A stretch of DNA of 64,000 nucleotides from an uncultured Duncaniella sp. (GCA_910586665.1 CAJUIX010000008.1:1-64000), one strand, 5' to 3'; positions 1 to 7,812 are shown, numbered from the stretch's first letter. The notes: generated from the letters alone by a model not told the origin. Numbers and translations are program-made.

Positions 1-150
1 GCCTGCGGCGTAACATAATCGAATGTATTAACTAATTTTTTAAAGATACTTATACTAAATAACTAATGTCTATACTCTATACTTTAAACTCTATACTAAA
101 ATACTTCTATACTAAAAATCAATTATCTAAACCTTAAACCCCAACCTTAA
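1..150. repeat. Degenerate AT-rich short repeats at window edge
   Basis: The first 150 bases contain no credible gene. The octamer TCTATACT or close variants occurs about four times between 66 and 117, and CCTTAAAC-like units recur between 131 and 152. This looks like a degenerate short tandem repeat ahead of the GH31 promoter. The copy number is variable-looking but cannot be judged from one sequence. Confidence 0.4.
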
Positions 151-152
151 AC

Positions 153-183
153 TTTAAAAATCTCAGATTTTTTTGTAACTTTG
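153..183 (+). promoter_or_regulatory. Promoter of the GH31 gene
   Basis: The box TAACTTTG at 176-183 fits the Bacteroidetes -7 consensus TAnnTTTG. TTTA at 153-156 lies 19 bases upstream in the place of the -33 box. Transcription would start near 190, so the GTG at 183 and ATG at 186 could not be used and translation most likely starts at the ATG at 219. Confidence 0.6.
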
Positions 184-218
184 TGATGCGTAAAATTTTA
201 TCAGCTCACTCTTTTACA

Positions 219-2603
219 ATGAAAAATTTAGTCACTTCTCTCTGTCCGGCTCTGTTTGTAGCCGTCGCTGCGCTCGGTGGAGCCGAGACCACGGCAGCAG
301 CCGGAAATATCGACATCAAGACTCCCTCCGGGAGGGAAGTCGTGGTCGAGACTGTCACCGACAACATTATCCGCGTCAGCAACCTCGCTCCCGGCGAGAA
401 GGCGCTCCCTTCCAAAACCCTTCTGACTCCCGCCAAGGGTGCCGAGGCAAAAGTAAGCACAGCGCCCGGCATCGCCGTCCTCAGCACAGGGGGCGGCATA
501 GTGGTGCGCGTCGACAGCGTCAGCGGCGCGGTCGACATCAACGCCGGGGCGGGTAAGGCCGTAAGCGACAAGGGTCTGCGCACCCTCGCCGGAGGCCGGC
601 AGGAAATCCGCCTCTCGACAATGGGAAGCGGGTCGTTCTACGGCGCGGGTGAGCGCGGCCACAGCTTCAACCTCGCAGGCGACACCCTCGTCATGTATAA
701 CCGTCAGAACTACGGCTACACCGCGGGCGACCCGCGCATCAGCCAGATGAACATCACCATGCCGTTGTTTCTCTCCTCGGAGGGCTACGCAGTTGTCTTC
801 GACGACTACGCGGCCGCACGCATGGTCATGTCCAACCCGATTGTCTACACCTCCGAGTCGCGCTCGCCTATCTCCTACTACTTCATCAACGGCGCAGGCA
901 CGCTCGCCGACGTCACCCGCGAGCTCTCTTCGCTCACCGGGCGCCAGGACCTGCCACCATTCTGGTCGCTCGGCTATATCACCTCAAAATATGGCTACCG
1001 CACCCAGGCCGAGACTGTCGGGGTCATCGACACACTGCGCCGCGCCTCCTACCCGGTCGACGGCATAGTCCTCGACCTCTACTGGTATGGCAAGGAGCAG
1101 GACATGGGGCGCCTCGCGTGGGATCCAGGCCAGTGGCCCGACCACAAGAAGATGCTTGCCGACCTGAAGAAGCAGGGGGTCAACACTGTGATCATCTCCC
1201 AGCCATACATACTCCGCAACGGCAACGGTCTCGCCAACTACAACGAGCTTGCCTCGAAAGGGCTCCTCCTGAAGGACTCCACCGGCGCGCCGCAAGAAGT
1301 GAAAATATGGGTCGGCGAGGGCGGAATGTTTGATATGGCCAACCCGCAGACCCGCGCGTGGCTCGCCGAGCGCTACAGGCAGCTCACCCTCGACGGCGTC
1401 GGCGGCTGGTGGGGCGACCTCGGAGAGCCGGAAGTGCATCCCGAGACAGGAGCCCACGCCAACGGGCTCGGCACACGCGAGTATCACAACCTCTACGGCA
1501 ACGACTGGAGCCGGGTAATCTATGATATGTATAAGAAAGAATTCCCCGATACGCGCCTGATGACCATGATGCGCGGCGGCACCACGGGACTGCAGCGCTA
1601 CAGCGTCTTCCCCTGGTCGACCGACGTGTCCCGCTCATGGGGAGGACTCCAGCCGCAGGTGACAATCATGCTCAATTCGGGACTCAGCGGCCTCGGCTAC
1701 ATGAGCCACGACGTCGGCGGCTTCGCCATTGACGAGGCAGCCCCCTACGACCCCGAACTCTACGTCCGCTGGCTCCAGCTGGGGCTCTTCTCCCCGGTGC
1801 TCCGCACCCACGCCCAGTCCACGGCCGAGCCTTACAAATATCCCGACCAGCAGGACATCATCCTCCCGCTCATCCGTGAGAGATACCGCTGGCTCCCTTA
1901 CAACTACACCCTCGCCTACGAGAATGCCTCGCAGGGGCAGCCGCTCGTGCGCCCGCTCAACTACTACAGCGCCGGCAGCAGCAAGTATGACGACATCACC
2001 GACGAATATCTCTGGGGGCGCAACCTCCTCGTGGCCCCGGTCATGACCCAGGGAGCGACAGAGCGCCGCGTCATCTTCCCCGATGGCCTCTGGGTGGACT
2101 ATAATTCTCCCAGGAAGTTCTACCAGGGAGGTGACACCATCACCTATCCCGCCCCGCTATCAGTGCTCCCGCTCTTCGTCCGCGCAGGAGCCTTCATCCC
2201 ACAGGCCGACTACTCGATGAAGTCCACCGGCGACTACCGCACCGACAGCTACACCGTCAACTACTACCCCTATCTCGGCGAGTCGGAATATGTCATGTAT
2301 GAGGACGACCGCACGTCGACCACCTCGCTTGCATCGGGCAGCTACTCGCTCATAACCTTCCGCGGCGACGCCAACATGGAGGGAATCAACATCGACGTCA
2401 GCGCCTCAGGCACCTATCCGGGCGCGCCGGCAGTCAAGGAGATGACTTTCAGAATCCACCTCATCGACGGCGACCCCTCGGAGGTGACGGTCGACGGCAA
2501 GAAAGCCCCGCGCAAGGCCTGGACCTACGACAAGGCTTCTGCCACGCTAACGCTGAAGACGAAATGGACCGTCGCGCAGCCGCTGCACATCGAAATTCGC
2601 TGA
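219..2603 (+). CDS. Secreted glycoside hydrolase family 31 (alpha-glucosidase/xylosidase type)
   Basis: This is a predicted exported GH31 enzyme, a retaining family that cleaves alpha-glucosidic, alpha-xylosidic and related bonds. From the ATG at 219 it has 794 residues and opens with a signal peptide (MKNLVTSLCPALFVAVAALG). A beta-rich N-terminal domain precedes the catalytic barrel. The nucleophile Asp is seen in WWGDLGEPE and the acid/base Asp in WSTDVSRSWGG; beta domains follow (GRNLLVAPVM region). The frame is open upstream to a GTG at 183, but the promoter -7 box overlaps that codon. An acetylesterase-like gene follows after 28 bases, so the two probably form a glycan-degrading operon. 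The family is clear; the substrate is not readable from sequence. Confidence 0.93.
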   Translation: MKNLVTSLCPALFVAVAALGGAETTAAAGNIDIKTPSGREVVVETVTDNIIRVSNLAPGEKALPSKTLLTPAKGAEAKVSTAPGIAVLSTGGGIVVRVDSVSGAVDINAGAGKAVSDKGLRTLAGGRQEIRLSTMGSGSFYGAGERGHSFNLAGDTLVMYNRQNYGYTAGDPRISQMNITMPLFLSSEGYAVVFDDYAAARMVMSNPIVYTSESRSPISYYFINGAGTLADVTRELSSLTGRQDLPPFWSLGYITSKYGYRTQAETVGVIDTLRRASYPVDGIVLDLYWYGKEQDMGRLAWDPGQWPDHKKMLADLKKQGVNTVIISQPYILRNGNGLANYNELASKGLLLKDSTGAPQEVKIWVGEGGMFDMANPQTRAWLAERYRQLTLDGVGGWWGDLGEPEVHPETGAHANGLGTREYHNLYGNDWSRVIYDMYKKEFPDTRLMTMMRGGTTGLQRYSVFPWSTDVSRSWGGLQPQVTIMLNSGLSGLGYMSHDVGGFAIDEAAPYDPELYVRWLQLGLFSPVLRTHAQSTAEPYKYPDQQDIILPLIRERYRWLPYNYTLAYENASQGQPLVRPLNYYSAGSSKYDDITDEYLWGRNLLVAPVMTQGATERRVIFPDGLWVDYNSPRKFYQGGDTITYPAPLSVLPLFVRAGAFIPQADYSMKSTGDYRTDSYTVNYYPYLGESEYVMYEDDRTSTTSLASGSYSLITFRGDANMEGINIDVSASGTYPGAPAVKEMTFRIHLIDGDPSEVTVDGKKAPRKAWTYDKASATLTLKTKWTVAQPLHIEIR

Positions 2604-2631
2604 AAATCCGCGTTTTAACATACCAACCGAC

Positions 2632-4074
2632 ATGAAATCTATACTTACAGCCGCCATTGCCGCAGCGGCGCTGCTCTCCGTGGGCGCCGACTGCGGGGCA
2701 ATGGTCAGGCTATCGCCCATGATAGGCGACAACATGGTGCTCCAACAGAAGGAATATGCCCGCATCTTCGGCTATGCCGACCCCGGGAGCAAGGTCGAAA
2801 TCACCCCTTCGTGGGACGGCAAACCCCGTACGGCCTACGCCGACCGCACGGGCTGGTGGTGTGAGGCCGTCGAGACCCCGGCCGGGAATTTCGAACCTTA
2901 CAGCATCACTATCAGCGACGGCGAGCCGCTGACGGTCAGCAATGTGCTCATCGGCGAAGTGTGGCTCGCCTCCGGGCAGTCCAACATGCAGATGCCCCTC
3001 AAAGGCTATCCCGGCTGCTGCACCCTCGGCGGATATGACGAGGTGGCCTCCGCGCGCAACGAGGCCGGGCGCGTGCGCTTCTTCACAGTCCCGCTGACAC
3101 AGAGCTACACGCCGGTCGACACGGTCGACGCCACCTGGACCGTCCCCTCGCCGGAGACAGCCCCCGAATACAGTGCGCTCGCATGGCACTTCGCCAAGCG
3201 CATGGCCGACGTGCTCGATGTCCCGGTGGGCATAGTCAGCGCGGCCTACGGCGGCGCCAAGGTGGAGAGCTGGACCCCGAGGGAGATGCTCATGAACTAC
3301 CCCGACGTGTCGCTCGACCCGAAGGACATAGAATCACTTGTCCACTATCACCGCCCGATGCTGATGTACAACGCCATGTTCTACCCTATCCGCGACTATA
3401 CCTACAAGGGGATTCTGTGGTACCAGGGATGCTCCAACGTCTCGACCTACGAGACATACGCCGGACGCCTCGCGGCTATGGTCAAGCGCTGGCGCGACGA
3501 CATTGCCATAGGCGACATACCATTCTATGCTGTCGAAATCGCCCCATACCAGTATGACAATCCATCTGAAACAGGAAAATCGCCGCTGCTCCGCGAGGCC
3601 CAGTGGAAGGCCATAGAGATGATACCCAACAGCGGCATGATCTGCATCAACGACCTCGTGGAGCCTTACGAGCGCTTCAATATCCACCCGGGCAACAAGG
3701 AGGCCGTCGGCAAGCGCCTCTGCGACCTCGCGCTCAACAAGACCTACGGCAAGAAGCAGTTTCCCGTAGAGCATCCGCGCTACAAGAGCCATAGATTCAA
3801 GGATGGCGCCGCATGGGTGGCCATCGACTCTCCCTGCGACGGCATCTGCCGCAACTATGACATAAGGGGCTTCGAAATCGCGGGAGCCGACAAGGTGTTC
3901 CACCCGGCTGATTCGGTGTGGAACCACTGGCAGACCAACGAGCTTGTGGTCTCGAGCAAGGCCGTACCCGAACCGGCGGCCGTCCGCTACTGCTGGCGAG
4001 ACTTCCTACCCGGCACACTCCACGGCGGCAACTACCTCCCACTCATCCCCTTCCGCACCGACGACTGGGAATAG
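2632..4074 (+). CDS. Sialate O-acetylesterase-like SGNH hydrolase, secreted
   Basis: The 480-residue protein resembles the sialate O-acetylesterase group of SGNH hydrolases, which remove O-acetyl groups from sialic acids or other sugars. A signal peptide is present (MKSILTAAIAAAALLSVGA). The serine block is ASGQSNMQMPL near residue 118, and the Asp/His region is seen as INDLVEP...NIHPGNKEAVGKRL near residues 338-362. GTWLYQG-type motifs are represented by ILWYQGCSNV. It lies 28 bases downstream of the GH31 gene on the same strand, which suggests joint action on a decorated glycan. Sialic acid itself is not implied by the neighbours, so deacetylation of a plant or host glycan is equally possible. 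Confidence 0.88.
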   Translation: MKSILTAAIAAAALLSVGADCGAMVRLSPMIGDNMVLQQKEYARIFGYADPGSKVEITPSWDGKPRTAYADRTGWWCEAVETPAGNFEPYSITISDGEPLTVSNVLIGEVWLASGQSNMQMPLKGYPGCCTLGGYDEVASARNEAGRVRFFTVPLTQSYTPVDTVDATWTVPSPETAPEYSALAWHFAKRMADVLDVPVGIVSAAYGGAKVESWTPREMLMNYPDVSLDPKDIESLVHYHRPMLMYNAMFYPIRDYTYKGILWYQGCSNVSTYETYAGRLAAMVKRWRDDIAIGDIPFYAVEIAPYQYDNPSETGKSPLLREAQWKAIEMIPNSGMICINDLVEPYERFNIHPGNKEAVGKRLCDLALNKTYGKKQFPVEHPRYKSHRFKDGAAWVAIDSPCDGICRNYDIRGFEIAGADKVFHPADSVWNHWQTNELVVSSKAVPEPAAVRYCWRDFLPGTLHGGNYLPLIPFRTDDWE

Positions 4075-4119
4075 ATAACGCAAACATATTTTTGCGAATC
4101 TATTTTGCACATATATCTT

Positions 4120-4213
4120 TGTAGGGACGCTTTTCAAAGCGTCCGGGAACAGGCAAAAACAAGTTATTCACTCGCACCACCAATCCCCGGACGCTTTGAA
4201 AAGCGTCCCTACA
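4120..4213. repeat. REP-like double palindrome, copy 1
   Basis: Two 28-base arms (4120-4147 and 4186-4213) are perfect inverted repeats of each other, separated by 38 bases. Each arm is itself a hairpin: GGACGCTTT pairs with AAAGCGTCC around a TC or GA loop. The outer edge reads TGTAGGGACG. The second copy at 5403-5487 has the same outer sequence and layout with a different core. The layout resembles bimodular REP elements. It could also end transcription of the esterase gene. Confidence 0.8.
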
Positions 4214-4240
4214 TAAAGCATATTTTGCAACAGCCCACAG

Positions 4241-4651
4241 TCAAACAAGCTCCAACTGACTCAATTCATTTCCGAAGGCGTGGAGAGCGTTTTGGATTTT
4301 GGCCGTGGTCTTTGGCGAAGGGGAGCGATAGCCTGAAATATATTGCGAGAGCTGCGCTGCAGAAATGCCTGTCAGTCTTGACAGTCCCTTATAGGAAATC
4401 AGGTCGGCATAATAGAGCAGGAATGAGGGAAGGTCATAGGAAAACACGAAGCTTACTTCCTCGAAAGCACGGCCTTTTGCCTGTGCTGACTGTTTCATAT
4501 CCTCATATACAGCCTTAAAATCGGCTATGGCTGCCGGCGCAGAATCGCCCTCGCCGATTACGCCGTAGGACAGATTGTTGTCATCGGGCATATACGCACC
4601 GAAACTACCGTCCTTGCCTCGCTCTATAAACACTCTAACTGCTTTCATCAC
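4241..4651 (-). CDS. hicB: HicB-family antitoxin with C-terminal DNA-binding helix-turn-helix
   Basis: The 136-residue protein has an N-terminal HicB-like fold (VRVFIERGKDGSFGAYMPDD, followed by GVIGEGDSAPAAIADFKAVY), a degraded RNase H-like module that binds and inhibits HicA. The C-terminal part (LSRLTGISAAQLSQYISGYR) looks like an XRE-type helix-turn-helix, which in this family represses its own operon. It lies 81 bases downstream of hicA in the same direction, in the toxin-first order typical of hicAB. The gap is longer than usual and contains a small hairpin (ACCGT/ACGGT). The pair is the only intact toxin-antitoxin system seen in the window. Confidence 0.85.
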   Translation of the reverse strand: MMKAVRVFIERGKDGSFGAYMPDDNNLSYGVIGEGDSAPAAIADFKAVYEDMKQSAQAKGRAFEEVSFVFSYDLPSFLLYYADLISYKGLSRLTGISAAQLSQYISGYRSPSPKTTAKIQNALHAFGNELSQLELV

Positions 4652-4732
4652 ATTAATCTATTATATAAGTATATAACAATAAATTATCAAATACCGTTTA
4701 GCGTGCACGGTTTCAATGTCACCGCTATTGCA

Positions 4733-4921
4733 TCAATTGATTCCGGCATCTCTGAGAATAGCCCTGAGAGTCCCATTTTTTACTTCCTGGCTCTCATGAT
4801 GGCTCGTAATGAAACGTTTGTTCGTTATAGGAGAATACCATTCGGGATGTCCGGCCCGACTTTCTCCAGTCGGGTAACATCCCGCCTTTTTCAACCTCCT
4901 ATGTAGTTCGTTATATTTCAT
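4733..4921 (-). CDS. hicA: HicA-family mRNA interferase toxin
   Basis: HicA toxins are small double-stranded-RNA-binding-fold ribonucleases that cut mRNA when not held by HicB. The 62-residue product from the ATG at 4921 shows the family pattern: KYNELHRRLKKAGCY, then the catalytic-site region RAGHPEWY with His, then SHHESQEVKNGTLRAILRDAGI, matching the usual PxHxGKELKxGTLRSILRQAG ending. The frame stays open 18 codons further upstream, but the promoter -7 box at 4946-4953 excludes those starts. The usual GSH triplet reads AGH here, a mild variation that leaves the His in place. hicB follows. Confidence 0.85.
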   Translation of the reverse strand: MKYNELHRRLKKAGCYPTGESRAGHPEWYSPITNKRFITSHHESQEVKNGTLRAILRDAGIN

Positions 4922-4945
4922 CGCTCTCAGAATTGATTCGCAATG

Positions 4946-4976
4946 CAAATATAATGCTAAATTTTTATTTAGCAAA
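4946..4976 (-). promoter_or_regulatory. hicA promoter with palindromic operator between the boxes
   Basis: Read on the minus strand, a -33 box TTTG (4973-4976) and a -7 box TATATTTG (4946-4953) are separated by exactly 19 bases. The interval 4955-4974 is a perfect palindrome with arms TGCTAAAT and ATTTAGCA around a TTTT loop. A repressor dimer sitting there would block RNA polymerase, and the HTH domain of HicB is the obvious candidate. The start point near 4939 gives a leader of about 18 bases. Confidence 0.75.
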
Positions 4977-5035
4977 TAAAAAAACCAAATATTTTATAGG
5001 GGCTTTTACTTTATCGCACTATTTCGGGGATGAGG

Positions 5036-5073
5036 GGGTATTAATTTTGTTGCAGAAATAAAAATTAATACCC
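5036..5073 (+). promoter_or_regulatory. Inverted repeat overlapping a -7 box ahead of the 5083 gene
   Basis: A 13-base perfect inverted repeat (GGGTATTAATTTT at 5036-5048, its complement at 5061-5073) has a 12-base spacer and ends ten bases before the ATG at 5083. A -7 box TAATTTTG (5042-5049) lies in the left arm, but no clear -33 box was found. If that promoter is used, the mRNA lacks the left arm, so the repeat would act as a DNA operator rather than an RNA hairpin. Confidence 0.55.
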
Positions 5074-5082
5074 TATACCGCC

Positions 5083-5634
5083 ATGAAGGAATCTATTACA
5101 ACAAAGTCTGCCCAACTCCCCGTATCCAAAAAGTTTTATGCAGAAATCATGGAGAGAATCTGTGAGGCATGCACAGCGTTTGACGCCGGCGCAGAGATGC
5201 GCGAGGCTATCACTATGGCTATCAGAGAGTTTATCACCCACGGCGCATCGCCGGACGGCGATGTGGACCAGTGTGTGAAGCTTGCCTTCGCCCTACTCCG
5301 TCCCGAAATAGAAAAGGCTATCGAGCGCTCAGCAGCCGCACGCCGCCGCGCCCTCATCCGAAGGAAGACAGCTTCCAAACAAACAACTAAAAATAAGCCG
5401 GTTGTAGGGACGTTGCGTGCAACGTCCGAATGCAAACAGCCTATCGACAGGCTATCCCCGGCGGACGTTGCACGCAACGTCCCTACAAACACGCCACACA
5501 ACGATGACACGGATGAGGAGGAGGAATATGAAGGCGCCCGAACTCCAAACCGACGCGAGCGCAGACGGCTCGAACAACAGCTCAGACGCAAGGCACGCCA
5601 AATGGCCCGTCATGCAGCAAGCCGCAGGTCGTGA
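5083..5634 (+). CDS. Small charged protein, DUF6291-like N-terminus, carrying an in-frame palindromic insert
   Basis: No function can be assigned to this 183-residue protein. The N-terminal part, with AIREFITHG and KLAFALLRPEIEKAIERS, resembles the DUF6291 group of small phage- or plasmid-associated proteins, a family match made by eye. The C-terminus is acidic (DDTDEEEEYEG) and then strongly basic (RRERRRLEQQLRRKARQMARH), suggesting nucleic acid binding. Residues of about 107-135 are encoded by the palindromic repeat at 5403-5487, which keeps the frame open, so this segment is probably a linker added by repeat insertion. The gene diverges from hicA and faces the tlpA-like gene on the other strand. 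A 13-base inverted repeat precedes the start. Confidence 0.65.
   Translation: MKESITTKSAQLPVSKKFYAEIMERICEACTAFDAGAEMREAITMAIREFITHGASPDGDVDQCVKLAFALLRPEIEKAIERSAAARRRALIRRKTASKQTTKNKPVVGTLRATSECKQPIDRLSPADVARNVPTNTPHNDDTDEEEEYEGARTPNRRERRRLEQQLRRKARQMARHAASRRS
5403..5487. repeat. REP-like double palindrome, copy 2, inside a coding sequence
   Basis: The 26-base arms at 5403-5428 and 5462-5487 are perfect inverted repeats separated by 33 bases. Each arm folds as GGACGTTGC/GCAACGTCC-type hairpins with the outer edge TGTAGGGACG, identical to copy 1 at 4120-4213. The core differs from copy 1 (TTGCGTGCAA instead of CTTTTCAAAG) but remains self-complementary. The linker holds another small hairpin (AGCCT/AGGCT). 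The element lies wholly within the 5083 gene without breaking its frame. Confidence 0.8.
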
Positions 5635-5663
5635 AACCTAAGAGCTTGATTAAAACCGACCTC

Positions 5664-6428
5664 TTATTCCGCGCGGCAGGTCTCGATAGCCTCGATGATT
5701 GATGCGAGCTTCTCGGCATTGGTGCCGTTGGTGAAATGGCGGACAGTACCCTTCTTGTCGACAACTATTGTCATCGGGAAGCCAAGCCCGTTGAGCCAGC
5801 AGACAAACTGCTTGTCGGCGAAGAGGTGGTGCCAGTTGAAACCGTGTTTCTCGAGCACGGGGAGAGCCACATCGGGAGTCTCCCATGTCGATGAATAGAA
5901 TTTCACATCGGGGAAACGCCCGGTCCATGTCGACAGTTCCGGCATCTCCTTGCGGCAGGGACCGCAGCCGGTGTACCAAAGGTTGAGCACCATCACCTTC
6001 CCCTCGAAGTCCTTGTTGCTTATCTCTACGCCGTCCTTGTCGGGCGCCTTGAAGTCAGGAAACTTGTCGCCGACTTTAAGACGTCGGGCATGTTGTTCGG
6101 CATAGTCCATAATTTCCCAAAATGCGAGCGAGCGCTTAATTTTTTTGTCAATAATATCAAAATCCTTTATCTTGTCAGCAGGAATCGCGGTGGCGATAAC
6201 ATCCTCCGACAAGTTAAATGAGGCCGGGAAGCGGAGAATACATAGCGACTTGCCATCATGCCTTGTAAATGACATGCTGCATCCGGGTTCTTTAAGTATA
6301 TCTTTCGGCACATCAGTAAAATATAATCCGTTTATATAGTACTTAGGCTCTATCAGCTCGTCGGCTGAAAGCGCGGTCAGGCAGGAAAGCAACATCAGCA
6401 CTGCTGTCAGTAGTAGATTTTTCTTCAT
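5664..6428 (-). CDS. Exported TlpA-like thiol-disulfide oxidoreductase
   Basis: The 254-residue protein has a signal peptide (MKKNLLLTAVLMLLSCLTALS) and a C-terminal thioredoxin fold of the TlpA/ResA type. VGDKFPDFKAPDKDG is the usual AhpC/TSA-like entry, followed by VLNLWYTGCGPCRKEMP with the active-site CGPC, and GFPMTIVVDKKGTVRH containing the cis-proline region. Such proteins reduce disulfides outside the cytoplasm, often for cytochrome c maturation or redox homeostasis. The N-terminal 110 residues before the thioredoxin domain are not recognised. The alternative start six bases upstream is a TTG, so the ATG at 6428 is preferred. The gene lies alone, downstream of the nqr terminator hairpin. 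Confidence 0.88.
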   Translation of the reverse strand: MKKNLLLTAVLMLLSCLTALSADELIEPKYYINGLYFTDVPKDILKEPGCSMSFTRHDGKSLCILRFPASFNLSEDVIATAIPADKIKDFDIIDKKIKRSLAFWEIMDYAEQHARRLKVGDKFPDFKAPDKDGVEISNKDFEGKVMVLNLWYTGCGPCRKEMPELSTWTGRFPDVKFYSSTWETPDVALPVLEKHGFNWHHLFADKQFVCWLNGLGFPMTIVVDKKGTVRHFTNGTNAEKLASIIEAIETCRAE

Positions 6429-6475
6429 AGTCAATGGCGTTTAGGGTTAGAATTCGTTGTCTCCCTATAAAAATA

Positions 6476-6516
6476 GAGGATATTGCAAATTTAGTGAATA
6501 AATTTGCAATATCCTC
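6476..6516. terminator. 18-bp perfect hairpin, nqr terminator and possible tlpA promoter
   Basis: Arms of 18 bases (6476-6493 and 6499-6516) pair perfectly around the loop GTGAA. Read on the minus strand it follows nqrF and is followed by TATTTTTA, fitting an intrinsic terminator. Both arms also contain the -7 motif TAAATTTG, one in each direction; the copy at 6486-6493 is correctly oriented for the tlpA-like gene, although no -33 box was found. Confidence 0.75.
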
Positions 6517-6546
6517 TTATTTCAGTATGTTTTTTCTTATATATTT

Positions 6547-7812
6547 CTAACCGCCGAAGTTGTCGTAGTGGACCGATTCGGGGTCTACGCCGAGGTCGTC
6601 GAGCATCTTGTTGACCGCGGCACTCATCGGGCCGGGGCCGCACATGTAGTACTCGATGTCCTCCGGCTCGGGGTGGTTCTTGAGATATGTCTCATAGATT
6701 ACCTGGTGGACGAAACCGGCTGTGTACTTGACTCCGGCAGCATCCGCGGCGGGGTCGGGACGGTCGAGCGCGAGGTGGAACTTGAAGTTGGGGAAATCCT
6801 TCTCGAGTTGCAGGAAATCGTCGAGATAGAAGACCTCGTTGAGGGCGCGGGCGCCGTAGAAATAGTTCATGACGCGGTCACGGGTATTGAGCGTCTTGGT
6901 CATCCACATGATCTGGGCGCGGAGCGGGGCCATACCTGCGCCGCCGCCGATCCACATCATCTCGGCCTTCGAGTCGACAATCGGGTGGAAGTCGCCGTAG
7001 GGGCCGCTCATGCGCACCTTGTCGCCCGGTTTGAGGGTGAAGATGTAGCTCGAAGCTATGCCGGGCATGACATCCTGGAATCCCACCTGGGGTTTCGGCT
7101 TGAAGGGGGGAGTGGCGATGCGGACGGTGAGCATGATGCGGTCACCCTCCTCGGGATAGTTGGCCATAGAGTAGGCGCGGACAGTGGTCTCGGTGTTGCG
7201 GCACTTGAGACCGAAAAGTCCGAACTTCTCCCACGAGGGGAGATACTCGTCGCCTATCGAAGCCTTGTCGATGTCCTTGTCATAGTCCATCTCATAGGTC
7301 GGAATCTTAATCTGCGCGTAGGAACCGGGGATGAAGTCCATGTGGGCACCCTCGGGGAGGGCGACGATGAACTCCTTGATAAACGTGGCCACGTTCTTGT
7401 TGGAAATGACCTCGCACTCCCACTCCTTGACGTCGAGCACGGAGGCGGGTATGCCTATCGAGCAGTCTTCCTTGACCTTCACCTGGCATCCGAGGCGCCA
7501 ATGGTCCTGCTGCTGCTTGCGCGAGAAGTGGACCTTCTCGGTGGGGAGAATGTCGCCGCCTCCGGTGAAGACCTGGCACTTGCACTGGCCGCAGCTGCCC
7601 TTGCCGCCGCAGGCCGAGGAGAGGAAGATGTTCTGGTCGGCGAGGGTCGAGAGGAGCGTCTTGCCCGACTCCGCCTCCACGACGGTGTCGGAGTTGATCG
7701 TAATCTTTACTTTGCCCGAATGGACAAGATATTTCTTGGCGAGCAGGAGTATCAGCACCAGCGCGAGGGTGATGATAAGGAAGATGCTCACGCCTGAAAG
7801 TATCGTCAACAT
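6547..7812 (-). CDS. nqrF: Na+-translocating NADH:quinone reductase subunit F
   Basis: NqrF is the NADH-oxidising entry subunit of the Na+-pumping NQR complex of the inner membrane. The 421-residue protein has an N-terminal membrane helix (about 5-27), then a plant-type 2Fe-2S domain with Cys68, Cys74, Cys77 and Cys109 (SACGGKGSCGQC...LGC). A ferredoxin-reductase-like unit follows: the FAD motif is VRAYSMANYP and the NADH site contains MWIGGGAGMAPLRAQI. The C-terminal YYMCGPGPM and DNFGG ending are typical. It is the last gene of the six-gene nqr operon, 58 bases after nqrE, and is followed by the hairpin at 6476-6516. No feature is missing. Confidence 0.97.
   Translation of the reverse strand: MLTILSGVSIFLIITLALVLILLLAKKYLVHSGKVKITINSDTVVEAESGKTLLSTLADQNIFLSSACGGKGSCGQCKCQVFTGGGDILPTEKVHFSRKQQQDHWRLGCQVKVKEDCSIGIPASVLDVKEWECEVISNKNVATFIKEFIVALPEGAHMDFIPGSYAQIKIPTYEMDYDKDIDKASIGDEYLPSWEKFGLFGLKCRNTETTVRAYSMANYPEEGDRIMLTVRIATPPFKPKPQVGFQDVMPGIASSYIFTLKPGDKVRMSGPYGDFHPIVDSKAEMMWIGGGAGMAPLRAQIMWMTKTLNTRDRVMNYFYGARALNEVFYLDDFLQLEKDFPNFKFHLALDRPDPAADAAGVKYTAGFVHQVIYETYLKNHPEPEDIEYYMCGPGPMSAAVNKMLDDLGVDPESVHYDNFGG

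Noticed and set aside
4105..4518. Open frame of 137 codons covering the REP-like element and the hicB antisense strand
   Set aside because: It reads through the palindrome and the complement of a clear antitoxin gene.
6568..7797. Open frame of 409 codons opposite nqrF
   Set aside because: nqrF has all cofactor motifs; the opposite frame has no signal, domain or promoter.
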